Shown in pieces: positions 34,755-42,826 of a stretch of DNA of 64,000 bases. This DNA comes from GCA-2705445 sp002705445 (lineage in GTDB: Bacteria > Pseudomonadota > Gammaproteobacteria > Poriferisulfidales > GCA-002705445). Both the position numbers and the translations under genes were made by a program. The notes under the pieces are model-generated. The model ran no database searches. It had not been told where the DNA came from and worked only from the letters and a program-made list of their open reading frames with translations. The stretch covers positions 310,001-374,000 of the forward strand of contig JBJKYB010000002.1 in assembly GCA_045561235.1 (NCBI GenBank). Direction: 5' to 3'. How positions within the stretch are numbered: the stretch's first letter is position 1; every line of letters starts with the position of its first letter.

Positions 34755-36095
34755 CTATTGCTTAAATTTACTTTCCAAATAATTAATACTAAACCCTCCT
34801 TTTTGAAATTCTGTATCAAGAATCAATTTTTTTTGAAGTTCTATATTAGTATCTATACCTTCAATTACTATTTCATTTAAAGCATTACTCATCCTTCTTA
34901 TAGCAGCATTTCTATTATTCCCATAAGATATTAGTTTTCCTATCATTGAATCATAGTTTGGTGGAACTTTGTATCCATTGTATATATGCGTATCCATCCT
35001 GACACCAGGTCCCCCAGGTGCATGAAATTGATCAATTTTTCCAGGACATGGTATGAATGTTTCCGAGTTTTCCGCATTAATTCTACATTCTATTGCATGA
35101 CCTCTAATTTCGATCTGTTCTTGAGAATAACCAACTTTTTCGCCAGAAGCTATCAGCAGTTGCTGTCTTACAATATCAATTCCTGTAATCATTTCTGTAA
35201 CCGGATGTTCTACCTGAATTCTAGTATTCATCTCTATAAAATAAAACTCTCCATCTTGATATAAAAATTCAAAAGTACCAGCTCCTATATAATTTATTTT
35301 TTTACAAGCATCAGTGACTAATTTTGACATTCTTTCTCTTACATCCTCACTTATACCAGGCGCAGGTGCTTCTTCTATAACTTTTTGATGTTTCCTCTGC
35401 ATAGAGCAATCTCTTTCTCCTAAACAGATAGCATTTCCAAAATTATCACAAAGAACTTGAAACTCAATATGCCTTGGTTTTTGTAAAAACTTTTCTATAA
35501 AAACTGTATCGTTTCCAAATGCAAGCTTTGCTTCATTTTTTGTTAATTTAATTGCTTCTTCAAGGTCTTCTTCTTTGTCAACTATTCTCATGCCTCTGCC
35601 GCCGCCGCCATGTGCTGCCTTAACTAAAACTGGATACCCAACTTGTTTTGCAATTTTTTTATTTTCGGAAATATCTTTAGAAACTTGTCCTTTTGAACCA
35701 GGGATCCCTGTAATACCTACTTCATTCATAGCCTTCTTTGCAAGAATTTTATCCCCCATTAATTTTATCGTTTCAGCTTTTGGACCTACAAATATGAAAT
35801 CTGACTGAGTTACCTGCTCAGCAAAGTCTGCATTTTCAGATAGAAATCCAAATCCTGGATGAATTGCATCTGCATTAGTTATTTCTGCAGCGCTGATTAT
35901 TGAAGATGGAAGTAAATAGCTTTTTTTCGAATCTGCTGGACCTATGCAAACAGATTCATCTGCTAATCTAACATGCATTAAGTCTCTATCCACAATAGAA
36001 TGAACTGCAACAGTTTTAATTCCTAAATCTTTACATGCCCTTAAGATGCGTAATGCAATCTCTCCCCTGTTTGCTATCAATAATTTTTTAATCAT
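34755..36095 (-). CDS. accC: Acetyl-CoA carboxylase, biotin carboxylase subunit
   Basis: A 446-residue ATP-grasp carboxylase. It has KKLLIANRGEIALRILRA at the N-terminus, the Gly-rich KAAHGGGGRGMR near 160, ERDCSMQRKHQK near 232, and FIEMNTRIQVEHPVTE near 287. It carboxylates biotin carried by AccB. It lies 3 nt after accB. Confidence 0.98.
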   Translation of the reverse strand: MIKKLLIANRGEIALRILRACKDLGIKTVAVHSIVDRDLMHVRLADESVCIGPADSKKSYLLPSSIISAAEITNADAIHPGFGFLSENADFAEQVTQSDFIFVGPKAETIKLMGDKILAKKAMNEVGITGIPGSKGQVSKDISENKKIAKQVGYPVLVKAAHGGGGRGMRIVDKEEDLEEAIKLTKNEAKLAFGNDTVFIEKFLQKPRHIEFQVLCDNFGNAICLGERDCSMQRKHQKVIEEAPAPGISEDVRERMSKLVTDACKKINYIGAGTFEFLYQDGEFYFIEMNTRIQVEHPVTEMITGIDIVRQQLLIASGEKVGYSQEQIEIRGHAIECRINAENSETFIPCPGKIDQFHAPGGPGVRMDTHIYNGYKVPPNYDSMIGKLISYGNNRNAAIRRMSNALNEIVIEGIDTNIELQKKLILDTEFQKGGFSINYLESKFKQ

Positions 36096-36098
36096 TTT

Positions 36099-36578
36099 CT
36101 ACTCTATAACGAATAAAACTTGATTGAATTCGACTGGCTGGGCATTTTCAACCACTATTGCTTTAATTACACCAGATTTATCTGATTCAATCTGGTTAAG
36201 CATTTTCATAGCCTCAATAATACATAACGTGTCGCCTATATTAACTTTGTCACCAATACTTACAAAGGGTTTTGAACCTGGTGAAGGAGCTTCGTAAAAA
36301 GTTCCTACCATAGGGGATTTTATTTCATGACCGGATATATTGTTGTTAACAGACTCTGTATTTGTGACTTCTTCTGTTGTTTGCTTTTTACTATTATCCT
36401 CATTTGCCTTAGGAGGACTTACATTTACTAAAGTATTAACCTGATCATTTTGGATAGGTGCGTTCGCTGAAGAAGACTTACTTAATCTTATTGATTCTTC
36501 ACCTTCAATAATTTCCATTTCACCCAAAGAAGACTCTTCTAACATCTCCATTAATTTTTTTACTTTTCTAATATCCAC
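36099..36578 (-). CDS. accB: Acetyl-CoA carboxylase biotin carboxyl carrier protein
   Basis: A 159-residue carrier. An N-terminal helix (MDIRKVKKLMEMLEES), a linker rich in Asn/Thr/Ser (about 33-78), and a C-terminal biotinyl domain with the EAMKMLNQI lysine motif near 122. It carries carboxyl groups between AccC and AccAD. It lies 1 nt after the aroQ stop. Confidence 0.97.
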   Translation of the reverse strand: MDIRKVKKLMEMLEESSLGEMEIIEGEESIRLSKSSSANAPIQNDQVNTLVNVSPPKANEDNSKKQTTEEVTNTESVNNNISGHEIKSPMVGTFYEAPSPGSKPFVSIGDKVNIGDTLCIIEAMKMLNQIESDKSGVIKAIVVENAQPVEFNQVLFVIE

Positions 36579-36579
36579 A

Positions 36580-37026
36580 CTATTTACCTTTATTAATAAT
36601 ATTATATGCTGACATTAATGCTAATTCATATCCAAATATTCCGTGACCTGATATAACGCCCACAGCAATATCAGAAAGATATGACTTTTTTCTAAAATCT
36701 TCTCTAGCAAAAACATTTGATATATGAACTTCTATAAATGGAATTGAAACACCTAGCAAAGCATCTCTTAAAGCAATGCTTGTATGAGTGAAAGCTCCTG
36801 GATTAAAAATTATAAAATCTACCTTATCATTCTTTGCTAAATGAATTTCTTCTATTAATTCAGCCTCTGAATTGAATTGTTGATGACTAAGCTCAACATT
36901 TATCTCTTTCGCAACTTCATTTAAGCCAGAAGATATATCATTTAAAGACTCGTACCCATAAATTTCCGGCTCTCTCTCGCCTAAAAGATTAAGATTTGGC
37001 CCGTTGAGAATCAGAATTTTACTCAT
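36580..37026 (-). CDS. aroQ: 3-dehydroquinate dehydratase, type II
   Basis: About 148 residues from the ATG at 37026, giving the family start MSKILILNGPNLNLLGEREPEIYG; an upstream in-frame ATG is less likely. Conserved catalytic segments include the Tyr in EIYG, NPGAFTHTSIALRDAL and EVHISNVFAREDFRKKSYLS, plus SGHGIFGYELAL. It makes 3-dehydroshikimate, feeding chorismate synthesis. aroQ upstream of accB is a typical beta-/gammaproteobacterial arrangement. Confidence 0.95.
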   Translation of the reverse strand: MSKILILNGPNLNLLGEREPEIYGYESLNDISSGLNEVAKEINVELSHQQFNSEAELIEEIHLAKNDKVDFIIFNPGAFTHTSIALRDALLGVSIPFIEVHISNVFAREDFRKKSYLSDIAVGVISGHGIFGYELALMSAYNIINKGK

Positions 37027-37086
37027 AATTTCTTTGAATTTCGTCAAATTTCGTTGATTTCCATTAATATAACAGGAAATGACGAT

Positions 37087-38655
37087 CTAATCAATACTTT
37101 TCATTTGATTAAGATGTTCAGTGAATTTTTCTGGACCCATATATCCTTGAATACTAAAACCTTTAAGTTCTATTCCTTCTCTATCAAAGAACTTATAAGC
37201 TGGAGGACCCATAATTTTTAAATATTTTAACAATTCTATATCGTCTTTACTATTATTTGTAACGTCAATTTTTACAAGTAAAAAATCTTTTAAAATTTCT
37301 TTGGCAGTTGGATCTAGAAAAGTCTTCCTTTCCATAAGTTTACATTCTATACACCAATCTGCATATACATCTAGAAAAATCATTTTTTCATTTCTGGAAT
37401 TTAAAATATTATTGAACTCTTTAACATTATTAATTTTATTAAAAACTAATTCTGAATCTTGTTTATTTACATTTAAAATTGGAACCAATCTATCAATAAA
37501 AAACATTGCTGTAATTAATAATAAGACTCCAATAAAATAATTTATGTATTTCATCCACTGACCGGTTTTTGGAATTATTCTTCCTATAAATGTTCCGTAA
37601 GCTAAAAGTGGAACACTCATCCCGATTGCAAGACTTAAAAATAATATACCAGTCCATAATGGCCCTGGATTTTCTGAAGTGATGTATATAAATATTCCTG
37701 CCAAGGGAGGAGCGACACAGGGGCCAACTATTAAGGCAGATATAAAACCCATTAAAAAAGAACCTTTGTATCCGCCTATATTAATTTTATTACTAAAATC
37801 TGTAATAAATTTTTGAAAAGAGTTTGAAATTTTTATCTCATAAAATCCAAACATTGAAAATGATAAGAGAACAAGTATAACTATGAAAATTACTAAATAA
37901 AGTGGCTCTTGAAATGCGCTTTGAATGTTATAAATATTGGCTGAATATCCTATAAAAAGACCAACTAATAAGTAGAGTAGACATAGTCCTAATACATAAT
38001 ACATAGAAAGTAAAAATGGCTTCCTTGATGAAATATTATTGGATTTTATAATTAATCCTGAAAGTATTGGTACCATTGGCAAAACACATGGAGTAAAGGA
38101 AAGTAATAAGCCAAATCCTAAAAATAAAATAATATTTGTAAGATAATTATTTGATAAGAGTTTGTCATATATATATTCTGATTCAGAAATTTTTTGAGTT
38201 TTTATGTATTCTCCTTTCCCCTCGCTACCTAAAAAAATTGTTTTTTTTGTTGGTGGATAACATAAACCTTTATTAGCACATCCTTGATATAAAACTTCTA
38301 ATAAAGTTCCTTTTTTATTATTTACCTCTACGATAAGAGAAATATTTTTATCATATATTTCACTTTTTCCAAAAAATTCATCTTCTTTTATTTTTGCTTT
38401 TGGAAAGGAAATTTTTTTAACCTCTTCATTATCAATCGCTATTTTTATTTTATCTTTATATAAATAATATCCTTTAGCAATATCAAATTTAATTGATAAA
38501 TTATCTATATCATTTTTATTTAAAGAAATTTTAAATGCCTCATCTACATTTAGGAATGTATTTTTACCTGATGAAAATAAACCATCAGAATGAACGTTAT
38601 TTATGAATAAAAAAAATAGTAAAATAGATTTTAAGAGGAGGTGCTTAATAATCAT
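37087..38655 (-). CDS. dsbD: Thiol:disulfide interchange protein DsbD
   Basis: A 522-residue protein with the three-part DsbD layout: a signal peptide, a periplasmic N-terminal domain with Cys in YQGCANKGLCYPP (C126, C132), a central eight-helix domain (about 170-395) with FTPCVLPMVPILSG and GPCVAPPLAG, and a C-terminal thioredoxin-like domain with the CxxC of YADWCIECKLME near 430. It moves reducing power from cytoplasmic thioredoxin to the periplasm. It lies 1 nt after the M48 protease gene. Confidence 0.95.
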   Translation of the reverse strand: MIIKHLLLKSILLFFLFINNVHSDGLFSSGKNTFLNVDEAFKISLNKNDIDNLSIKFDIAKGYYLYKDKIKIAIDNEEVKKISFPKAKIKEDEFFGKSEIYDKNISLIVEVNNKKGTLLEVLYQGCANKGLCYPPTKKTIFLGSEGKGEYIKTQKISESEYIYDKLLSNNYLTNIILFLGFGLLLSFTPCVLPMVPILSGLIIKSNNISSRKPFLLSMYYVLGLCLLYLLVGLFIGYSANIYNIQSAFQEPLYLVIFIVILVLLSFSMFGFYEIKISNSFQKFITDFSNKINIGGYKGSFLMGFISALIVGPCVAPPLAGIFIYITSENPGPLWTGILFLSLAIGMSVPLLAYGTFIGRIIPKTGQWMKYINYFIGVLLLITAMFFIDRLVPILNVNKQDSELVFNKINNVKEFNNILNSRNEKMIFLDVYADWCIECKLMERKTFLDPTAKEILKDFLLVKIDVTNNSKDDIELLKYLKIMGPPAYKFFDREGIELKGFSIQGYMGPEKFTEHLNQMKSID

Positions 38656-38656
38656 T

Positions 38657-40123
38657 TTAAAAAACTAATTTAATTAAACTTCCTGGAGTAGGTTCTCCAG
38701 ATGGGAACATATTATTTATAACTCTTAGTCTATTTTCTGCATGTGTTGAAAATGAAGTTTTTAAGGACAGTGTCTTAAATGTATCGCCTTTCTCAACCTT
38801 ATAAAGAATAATTCTTTTTGGCTGTCCTAACTCTTTTTCAGAGTCCTTTAATTTTCTTAGCGACATAAAAGTTTCATCAAATAACCTATTATTTCTAGCA
38901 AAATAATCCTCGTCTTTTGTTGTAGCTATAAATTGAAATGCTTCTTTTTTATTTTTATATAGAATTGCAACTCTGCACTTATGCGATTCACCAAATGTAG
39001 TATCTAGCTCAACATTGGCTGCATATCCTTTATATTCTGACATATTAATCTCTCTTCCATTTGTATATGTATCTCCATACAACCTGCCTATTAATTCCTT
39101 AGCAGTAATCTTTCTATTTAAGTCGCGCATCGTTAATTCTATTAAAGTGTTTCTATCTTTAGATGTTCCAAGTACTGCTGTTGGAAGATTTTCTATTTTC
39201 CAACCATCTGGAAATTTAAGAGTAAAATTAAGTTCAGTATGATAGAAATTTGGACCTCTTGCAGAACCTTGACCTTCTCCCGCGCCGAAAGGAACTCCTT
39301 CTATGATATCTAGATACTTCTTTTTATTTTCATCTAGTTTTACTTCGCTAACTGATTTCTTTGCGGCTTTTATAACTTCTTGGAGTCTTTTATCATTATC
39401 TGGATGCGTCGCGAAAACTCCATGGTAAGCATATGGCTCTCTATTCTCCTCTTCAGCAAGTACTTTATCAAATTCTTCTTGATTTTTTAAAACACCAATA
39501 ACATTTTTTAATGCGTCTGGATCATATCCCACTTTTGCAATATATTCTGCACCCACTCTATCAGCTTCTAACTCTGCTTCTCTTCCAAAGCCTCTTAATA
39601 TTGCGGTGGAAGCAATTTGACTTAAATTTGCAAGTTGTCTATTACCAATAAGTATTGAAGCTACCGTTGTTAAAATATTTGTAACTTGACTCTTTGAATA
39701 TTGTTTTACTCCATGTCTTGCTGTTATATGGCCTAATTCATGACCTAAGACTCCACATAATTCAGCTTCACTTCCCAAGTATGCCAGCATACCTCTTGTT
39801 ATATAAACATATCCTCCAGGAACGGCAAAAGCGTTTACTTGTGGGCTATCTAAAACATTCCAGTGATATATCAATTCTTTTCTGTGACTAACTGCTGCTA
39901 ATTTCTCACCCAAATCCGTTACGTAATTTAATAACTCTGAATTGTTATAGGAGCTATACATCTTCATTATTTGCTTATGGGAGCTTCTCCCTAATTCAGC
40001 CTCCTCATCTTCATTTAGTAAAATCAAATCCTTCTCACCAGTTACAGGATTTGTTGCACATGAAGGCAATGTCCCAACTAGGGAAAATAGTGCTGACGAT
40101 TTTAAAAATGCTCTTCTATCCAT
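38657..40123 (-). CDS. BepA-like M48 family metalloprotease (predicted lipoprotein)
   Basis: A 488-residue protein. It has a twin-arginine-containing N-terminus (MDRRAFLKSS) with a hydrophobic stretch to a possible lipobox Cys at residue 22. The zinc motif HELGH is at 128-132, with the third ligand Glu in REAELEADRVGAEY near 190. The C-terminal half is a separate domain (about 290-488) ending KVEKGDTFKTLS, a LysM-like start. BepA-type proteases guard outer-membrane protein assembly. First gene of the M48-dsbD-aroQ-acc-fis-pur run. Confidence 0.85.
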   Translation of the reverse strand: MDRRAFLKSSALFSLVGTLPSCATNPVTGEKDLILLNEDEEAELGRSSHKQIMKMYSSYNNSELLNYVTDLGEKLAAVSHRKELIYHWNVLDSPQVNAFAVPGGYVYITRGMLAYLGSEAELCGVLGHELGHITARHGVKQYSKSQVTNILTTVASILIGNRQLANLSQIASTAILRGFGREAELEADRVGAEYIAKVGYDPDALKNVIGVLKNQEEFDKVLAEEENREPYAYHGVFATHPDNDKRLQEVIKAAKKSVSEVKLDENKKKYLDIIEGVPFGAGEGQGSARGPNFYHTELNFTLKFPDGWKIENLPTAVLGTSKDRNTLIELTMRDLNRKITAKELIGRLYGDTYTNGREINMSEYKGYAANVELDTTFGESHKCRVAILYKNKKEAFQFIATTKDEDYFARNNRLFDETFMSLRKLKDSEKELGQPKRIILYKVEKGDTFKTLSLKTSFSTHAENRLRVINNMFPSGEPTPGSLIKLVF

Positions 40124-40192
40124 AATCTAATATTGCCCAAAAAGGCACAGAATATAAAGGAGGAATTATGATTTTACAGCTGTATGTTTTCT

Positions 40193-40438
40193 TTACTTTT
40201 TCTTATATCTTTTCTTGAACTTATCTACCTGGCCAGCAGTATCTATAATTTTCTGCTTTCCAGTATAAAAAGGGTGTGAGACAGAAGAAATATCAAGAGT
40301 GCAATAAGGATATGTTTTGCCGTCCTCCCATTCTTTTGTCTTATCTGTTTTAAGCGTTGAACCTATCAAAAAGTATGCATCCACGCTTGTGTCATGGAAT
40401 AAAACGTCTCGATATTCAGGATGAGTGTCTTTTTTCAT
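40193..40438 (-). CDS. rpmE2: 50S ribosomal protein L31 type B (zinc-free)
   Basis: An 81-residue protein beginning MKKDTHPEYRDVLFHDTSVD and containing KTYPYCTLDISSVSHPFYTGKQKIIDTAGQVDKF, the L31 type B pattern. It has a single Cys and no CxxC zinc site. Type B forms are often induced on zinc starvation where a type A copy also exists; whether one exists elsewhere is not known from this window. Confidence 0.95.
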   Translation of the reverse strand: MKKDTHPEYRDVLFHDTSVDAYFLIGSTLKTDKTKEWEDGKTYPYCTLDISSVSHPFYTGKQKIIDTAGQVDKFKKRYKKK

Positions 40439-40897
40439 AATTCTAATATTATCATTAAATTTAGATGGTAAATAATACCTAAATTAGCATATCCTAACAA
40501 GCTGAATTATCAAAAAAATTAAGTATTTATTTTTTGATTTTCTTATAAAGTTAGATCGTTTTTTAGTAAATATTTTTAATAAATAAACATAAATTACTGT
40601 TTTCTAGGGGAATTTTTTATATCCACAAAAATTGTGGATAAGTCTGTGTAAAAAACTTATTTTTTTAATCAATCATCAAACATTCTTTCATAGCTATTAA
40701 ATTGTTCAATTTTTGAACAATATAAGTTATTGATAAATATTAAAAAATTTTCATTTAATATATTTAAAAATTATTTTAATAAATATGTAAAAAAGTTGAC
40801 AAAATAATTATCTGTGAATAAATACCCTTATTTTCAAGTATAATTCTAAAAAAAACCTAAAAATCAACACATTTTTTATTTTTTTTGAGCATTACTT
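40439..40897. other. AT-rich intergenic region with DnaA-box-like sites; candidate replication origin
   Basis: This 459-nt gap is far longer than any other here. It holds a perfect DnaA box (TTATCCACA on minus) at 40633-40641, a one-mismatch box at 40619-40627 (together the inverted repeat TATCCACA-N5-TGTGGATA, 40620-40640), and TTATTCACA on minus at 40813-40821. A palindrome TTGTTCAA-TTT-TTGAACAA is at 40702-40720. The 13-mer at 40554-40566 matches an E. coli unwinding-element repeat at 10 of 13 positions. No gene found. dnaA itself is not nearby and gene-strand bias does not switch here, so origin function is inference. Confidence 0.5.
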
Positions 40898-41515
40898 TTA
40901 CGTCTCGCTATTTAAATCTGCCGTTATTTTAGGTAATTCTCGCTTAAAAGCTAAAAGAGCTTTGCCGCGATGACTAATGCTGTTTTTTTGCTCTTCTGTA
41001 AGCTCTGCTGCAGTCATTTTATACTCTGGAAGATAAAATAACGGGTCGTAACCAAAACCATTTTCTCCAACTTTTTTGTTAGCTATGTATCCATCCCAAG
41101 AAGAGTCAAATACTTTTGGGGTTGGATGATTATGGTACTGAAGATATACAATAACGCATCTATATCTAGCTGTTCTTCTCTCTTCTGGAACTCCAGACAA
41201 CTCTTTTAATAGCAATTTATTATTTTCCTCATCATCACATTCTTCCCCTGCATATCTTGCTGAAAATATTCCAGGTCTTCCAGCTAGAGCGTCTACTTCT
41301 ATACCCGAGTCATCAGCAATCGCAGGGAGATTTGCTATAAAAGATGCGTTTCTAGCTTTCAAAATTGAATTTTCTAAAAAAGTTAGACCGGTTTCAGGAA
41401 TTTCAGGGATTCCAAGGTCTGATTGGGGAATAAGCTCAATATTTTCCTTTGCTAAAATTTTTTTGAACTCTATAACTTTATGAATATTATTTGACGCCAA
41501 TACAATTTTATTCAT
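40898..41515 (-). CDS. rdgB: XTP/dITP diphosphatase (RdgB/HAM1)
   Basis: A 205-residue nucleotide-sanitising pyrophosphatase. It has VLASNNIHKVIEFKKIL at the N-terminus, ADDSGIEVDALAGRPGIFSARYAGEE near 66, FGYDPLFYLPEYKMTAAELTEEQKN near 153 and SHRGKALLAF at the end. It removes XTP and dITP from the nucleotide pool. It overlaps rph by 8 nt. Confidence 0.97.
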   Translation of the reverse strand: MNKIVLASNNIHKVIEFKKILAKENIELIPQSDLGIPEIPETGLTFLENSILKARNASFIANLPAIADDSGIEVDALAGRPGIFSARYAGEECDDEENNKLLLKELSGVPEERRTARYRCVIVYLQYHNHPTPKVFDSSWDGYIANKKVGENGFGYDPLFYLPEYKMTAAELTEEQKNSISHRGKALLAFKRELPKITADLNSET

Positions 41516-42227
41516 AGTTGTTTAAAGCTTCTTTTTGAATGTCTATAATTTTTTTAATTCCTTTTGAAGCTAAAGCTACCATACCATTCAATTCTTCATG
41601 AGAAAAATGACCTTCTTCTGCTGTTCCTTGAATCTCAATAAAATTCCCATCTTCATTCATAATAAAATTCATGTCTGTTTCAGCATTTGAATCCTCTTCA
41701 TAATCTAAATCTAAAACTATTTCACTGTCAACTTTTCCTACTGAAACAGAACCGGTAAAAGACTTAATGACATCAGCAGAACTAAACTCTTCACTATCTT
41801 GACTCCTTAAGGCCAGACAAAGAGCAACAAAACCACCTGATATAGATGCTGTTCGCGTTCCTCCATCAGCTTGAATAACATCACAATCAATAGTAATTGA
41901 TCTATCTCCTAATTTATTGAGATTAAGTGAAGATCTTAATGATCTTCCAATTAACCTTTGTATCTCCATGGTTCTTCCGCTCTGTTTAATTTTTGCCTCT
42001 CTTCTCATCCTTTCATTTGTAGATCTTGGAAGCATTCCATACTCGGCAGTAACCCAACCCATATTTTTTCCTTTTAGAAAACGAGGAACAGTATTTTCCA
42101 CCGTTGCATTACATATGACTTTGGTATTACCAAATTCCACTAATACCGATCCTTCAGGATGGGAAATATAATGCTTTGTAATTTTTATCTCCCTTAACTC
42201 GTCAGGTTTTCTGCCATTTTTTCTCAT
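41508..42227 (-). CDS. rph: Ribonuclease PH
   Basis: A 239-residue phosphorolytic exoribonuclease. It starts MRKNGRKPDELREIKIT with VEFGNTKVICNATVE, GWVTAEYGMLPRST, RTMEIQRLIGRSLRS and the catalytic DCDVIQADGGTRTASISG near 115. It trims tRNA 3' ends. The rph-rdgB order is widespread in proteobacteria. Confidence 0.97.
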   Translation of the reverse strand: MRKNGRKPDELREIKITKHYISHPEGSVLVEFGNTKVICNATVENTVPRFLKGKNMGWVTAEYGMLPRSTNERMRREAKIKQSGRTMEIQRLIGRSLRSSLNLNKLGDRSITIDCDVIQADGGTRTASISGGFVALCLALRSQDSEEFSSADVIKSFTGSVSVGKVDSEIVLDLDYEEDSNAETDMNFIMNEDGNFIEIQGTAEEGHFSHEELNGMVALASKGIKKIIDIQKEALNNYE

Positions 42228-42340
42228 ATCAGATATCTCAAAATTGCTAAATAAAATAAATTTGCTTATTTCTTATTTTTGTGAAGAATTACACATTCTA
42301 GATAATAACATAGTATATGGAGTATTGGAGAATAGTAATT

Positions 42341-42826
42341 ATGAGTATAGTGATTCTAACTACAGGCGGAACATTTGATAAAGTGTACTTTGATGCTAAC
42401 AGCGAGTACAGTATTGGCGAACCTTGCATATCTTCAATTCTTGATGAAGGAAATGTTACATCTGATTTTCGGATTAAGTCTATCTTAAAAAAAGATAGTC
42501 TTGATATAAATCAGGATGAGCGCGAATTAATAAAAAAATCTGTCCAAGAATGTGAGGAGGATAAGATTATCATTACACACGGAACAGACACCATGGTCGA
42601 AACAGCAAAGTTCCTAGAGGATATTGAAAATAAAACAATTGTTCTAACTGGATCAATGCAACCTGCAAGATTTAAAAAAACAGATGCAATATTTAATTCA
42701 GGTTTTGCATTTGCTGCAGCGCTTAGCTTGGAGAACGGAGTATATATTGCTATGAACGGAAAAATATTTAGTTCTGATAATGTCAGAAAAAATATTGACC
42801 TTGGCAGATTTGAGAGTAAAAATTAA
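42341..42826 (+). CDS. Short asparaginase-like protein
   Basis: About 161 residues from the ATG at 42341 (an in-frame ATG at 42317 is possible). It contains the two N-domain active-site blocks of L-asparaginases, ILTTGGTFDK near residue 5 and ITHGTDTMVETA near 75, plus LTGSMQPARFKKTDA. Full-length asparaginases are about 330 residues; the C-terminal domain is absent, but the stop is followed at once by the next gene and the protein looks complete. Short forms are known in some proteobacteria. Its substrate is uncertain. Confidence 0.8.
   Translation: MSIVILTTGGTFDKVYFDANSEYSIGEPCISSILDEGNVTSDFRIKSILKKDSLDINQDERELIKKSVQECEEDKIIITHGTDTMVETAKFLEDIENKTIVLTGSMQPARFKKTDAIFNSGFAFAAALSLENGVYIAMNGKIFSSDNVRKNIDLGRFESKN

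Noticed and set aside
40466..40482. GGTA-N5-TACC dyad upstream of rpmE2 as a possible Zur operator
   Set aside because: Arms are only 4 bp and do not resemble the longer, conserved Zur site; common by chance in such AT-rich DNA.
40796..40824. TTGACA followed 17 nt later by TAAATA on the plus strand
   Set aside because: The -10 match is poor and no plus-strand gene follows until 42341, so a promoter call is not supported.
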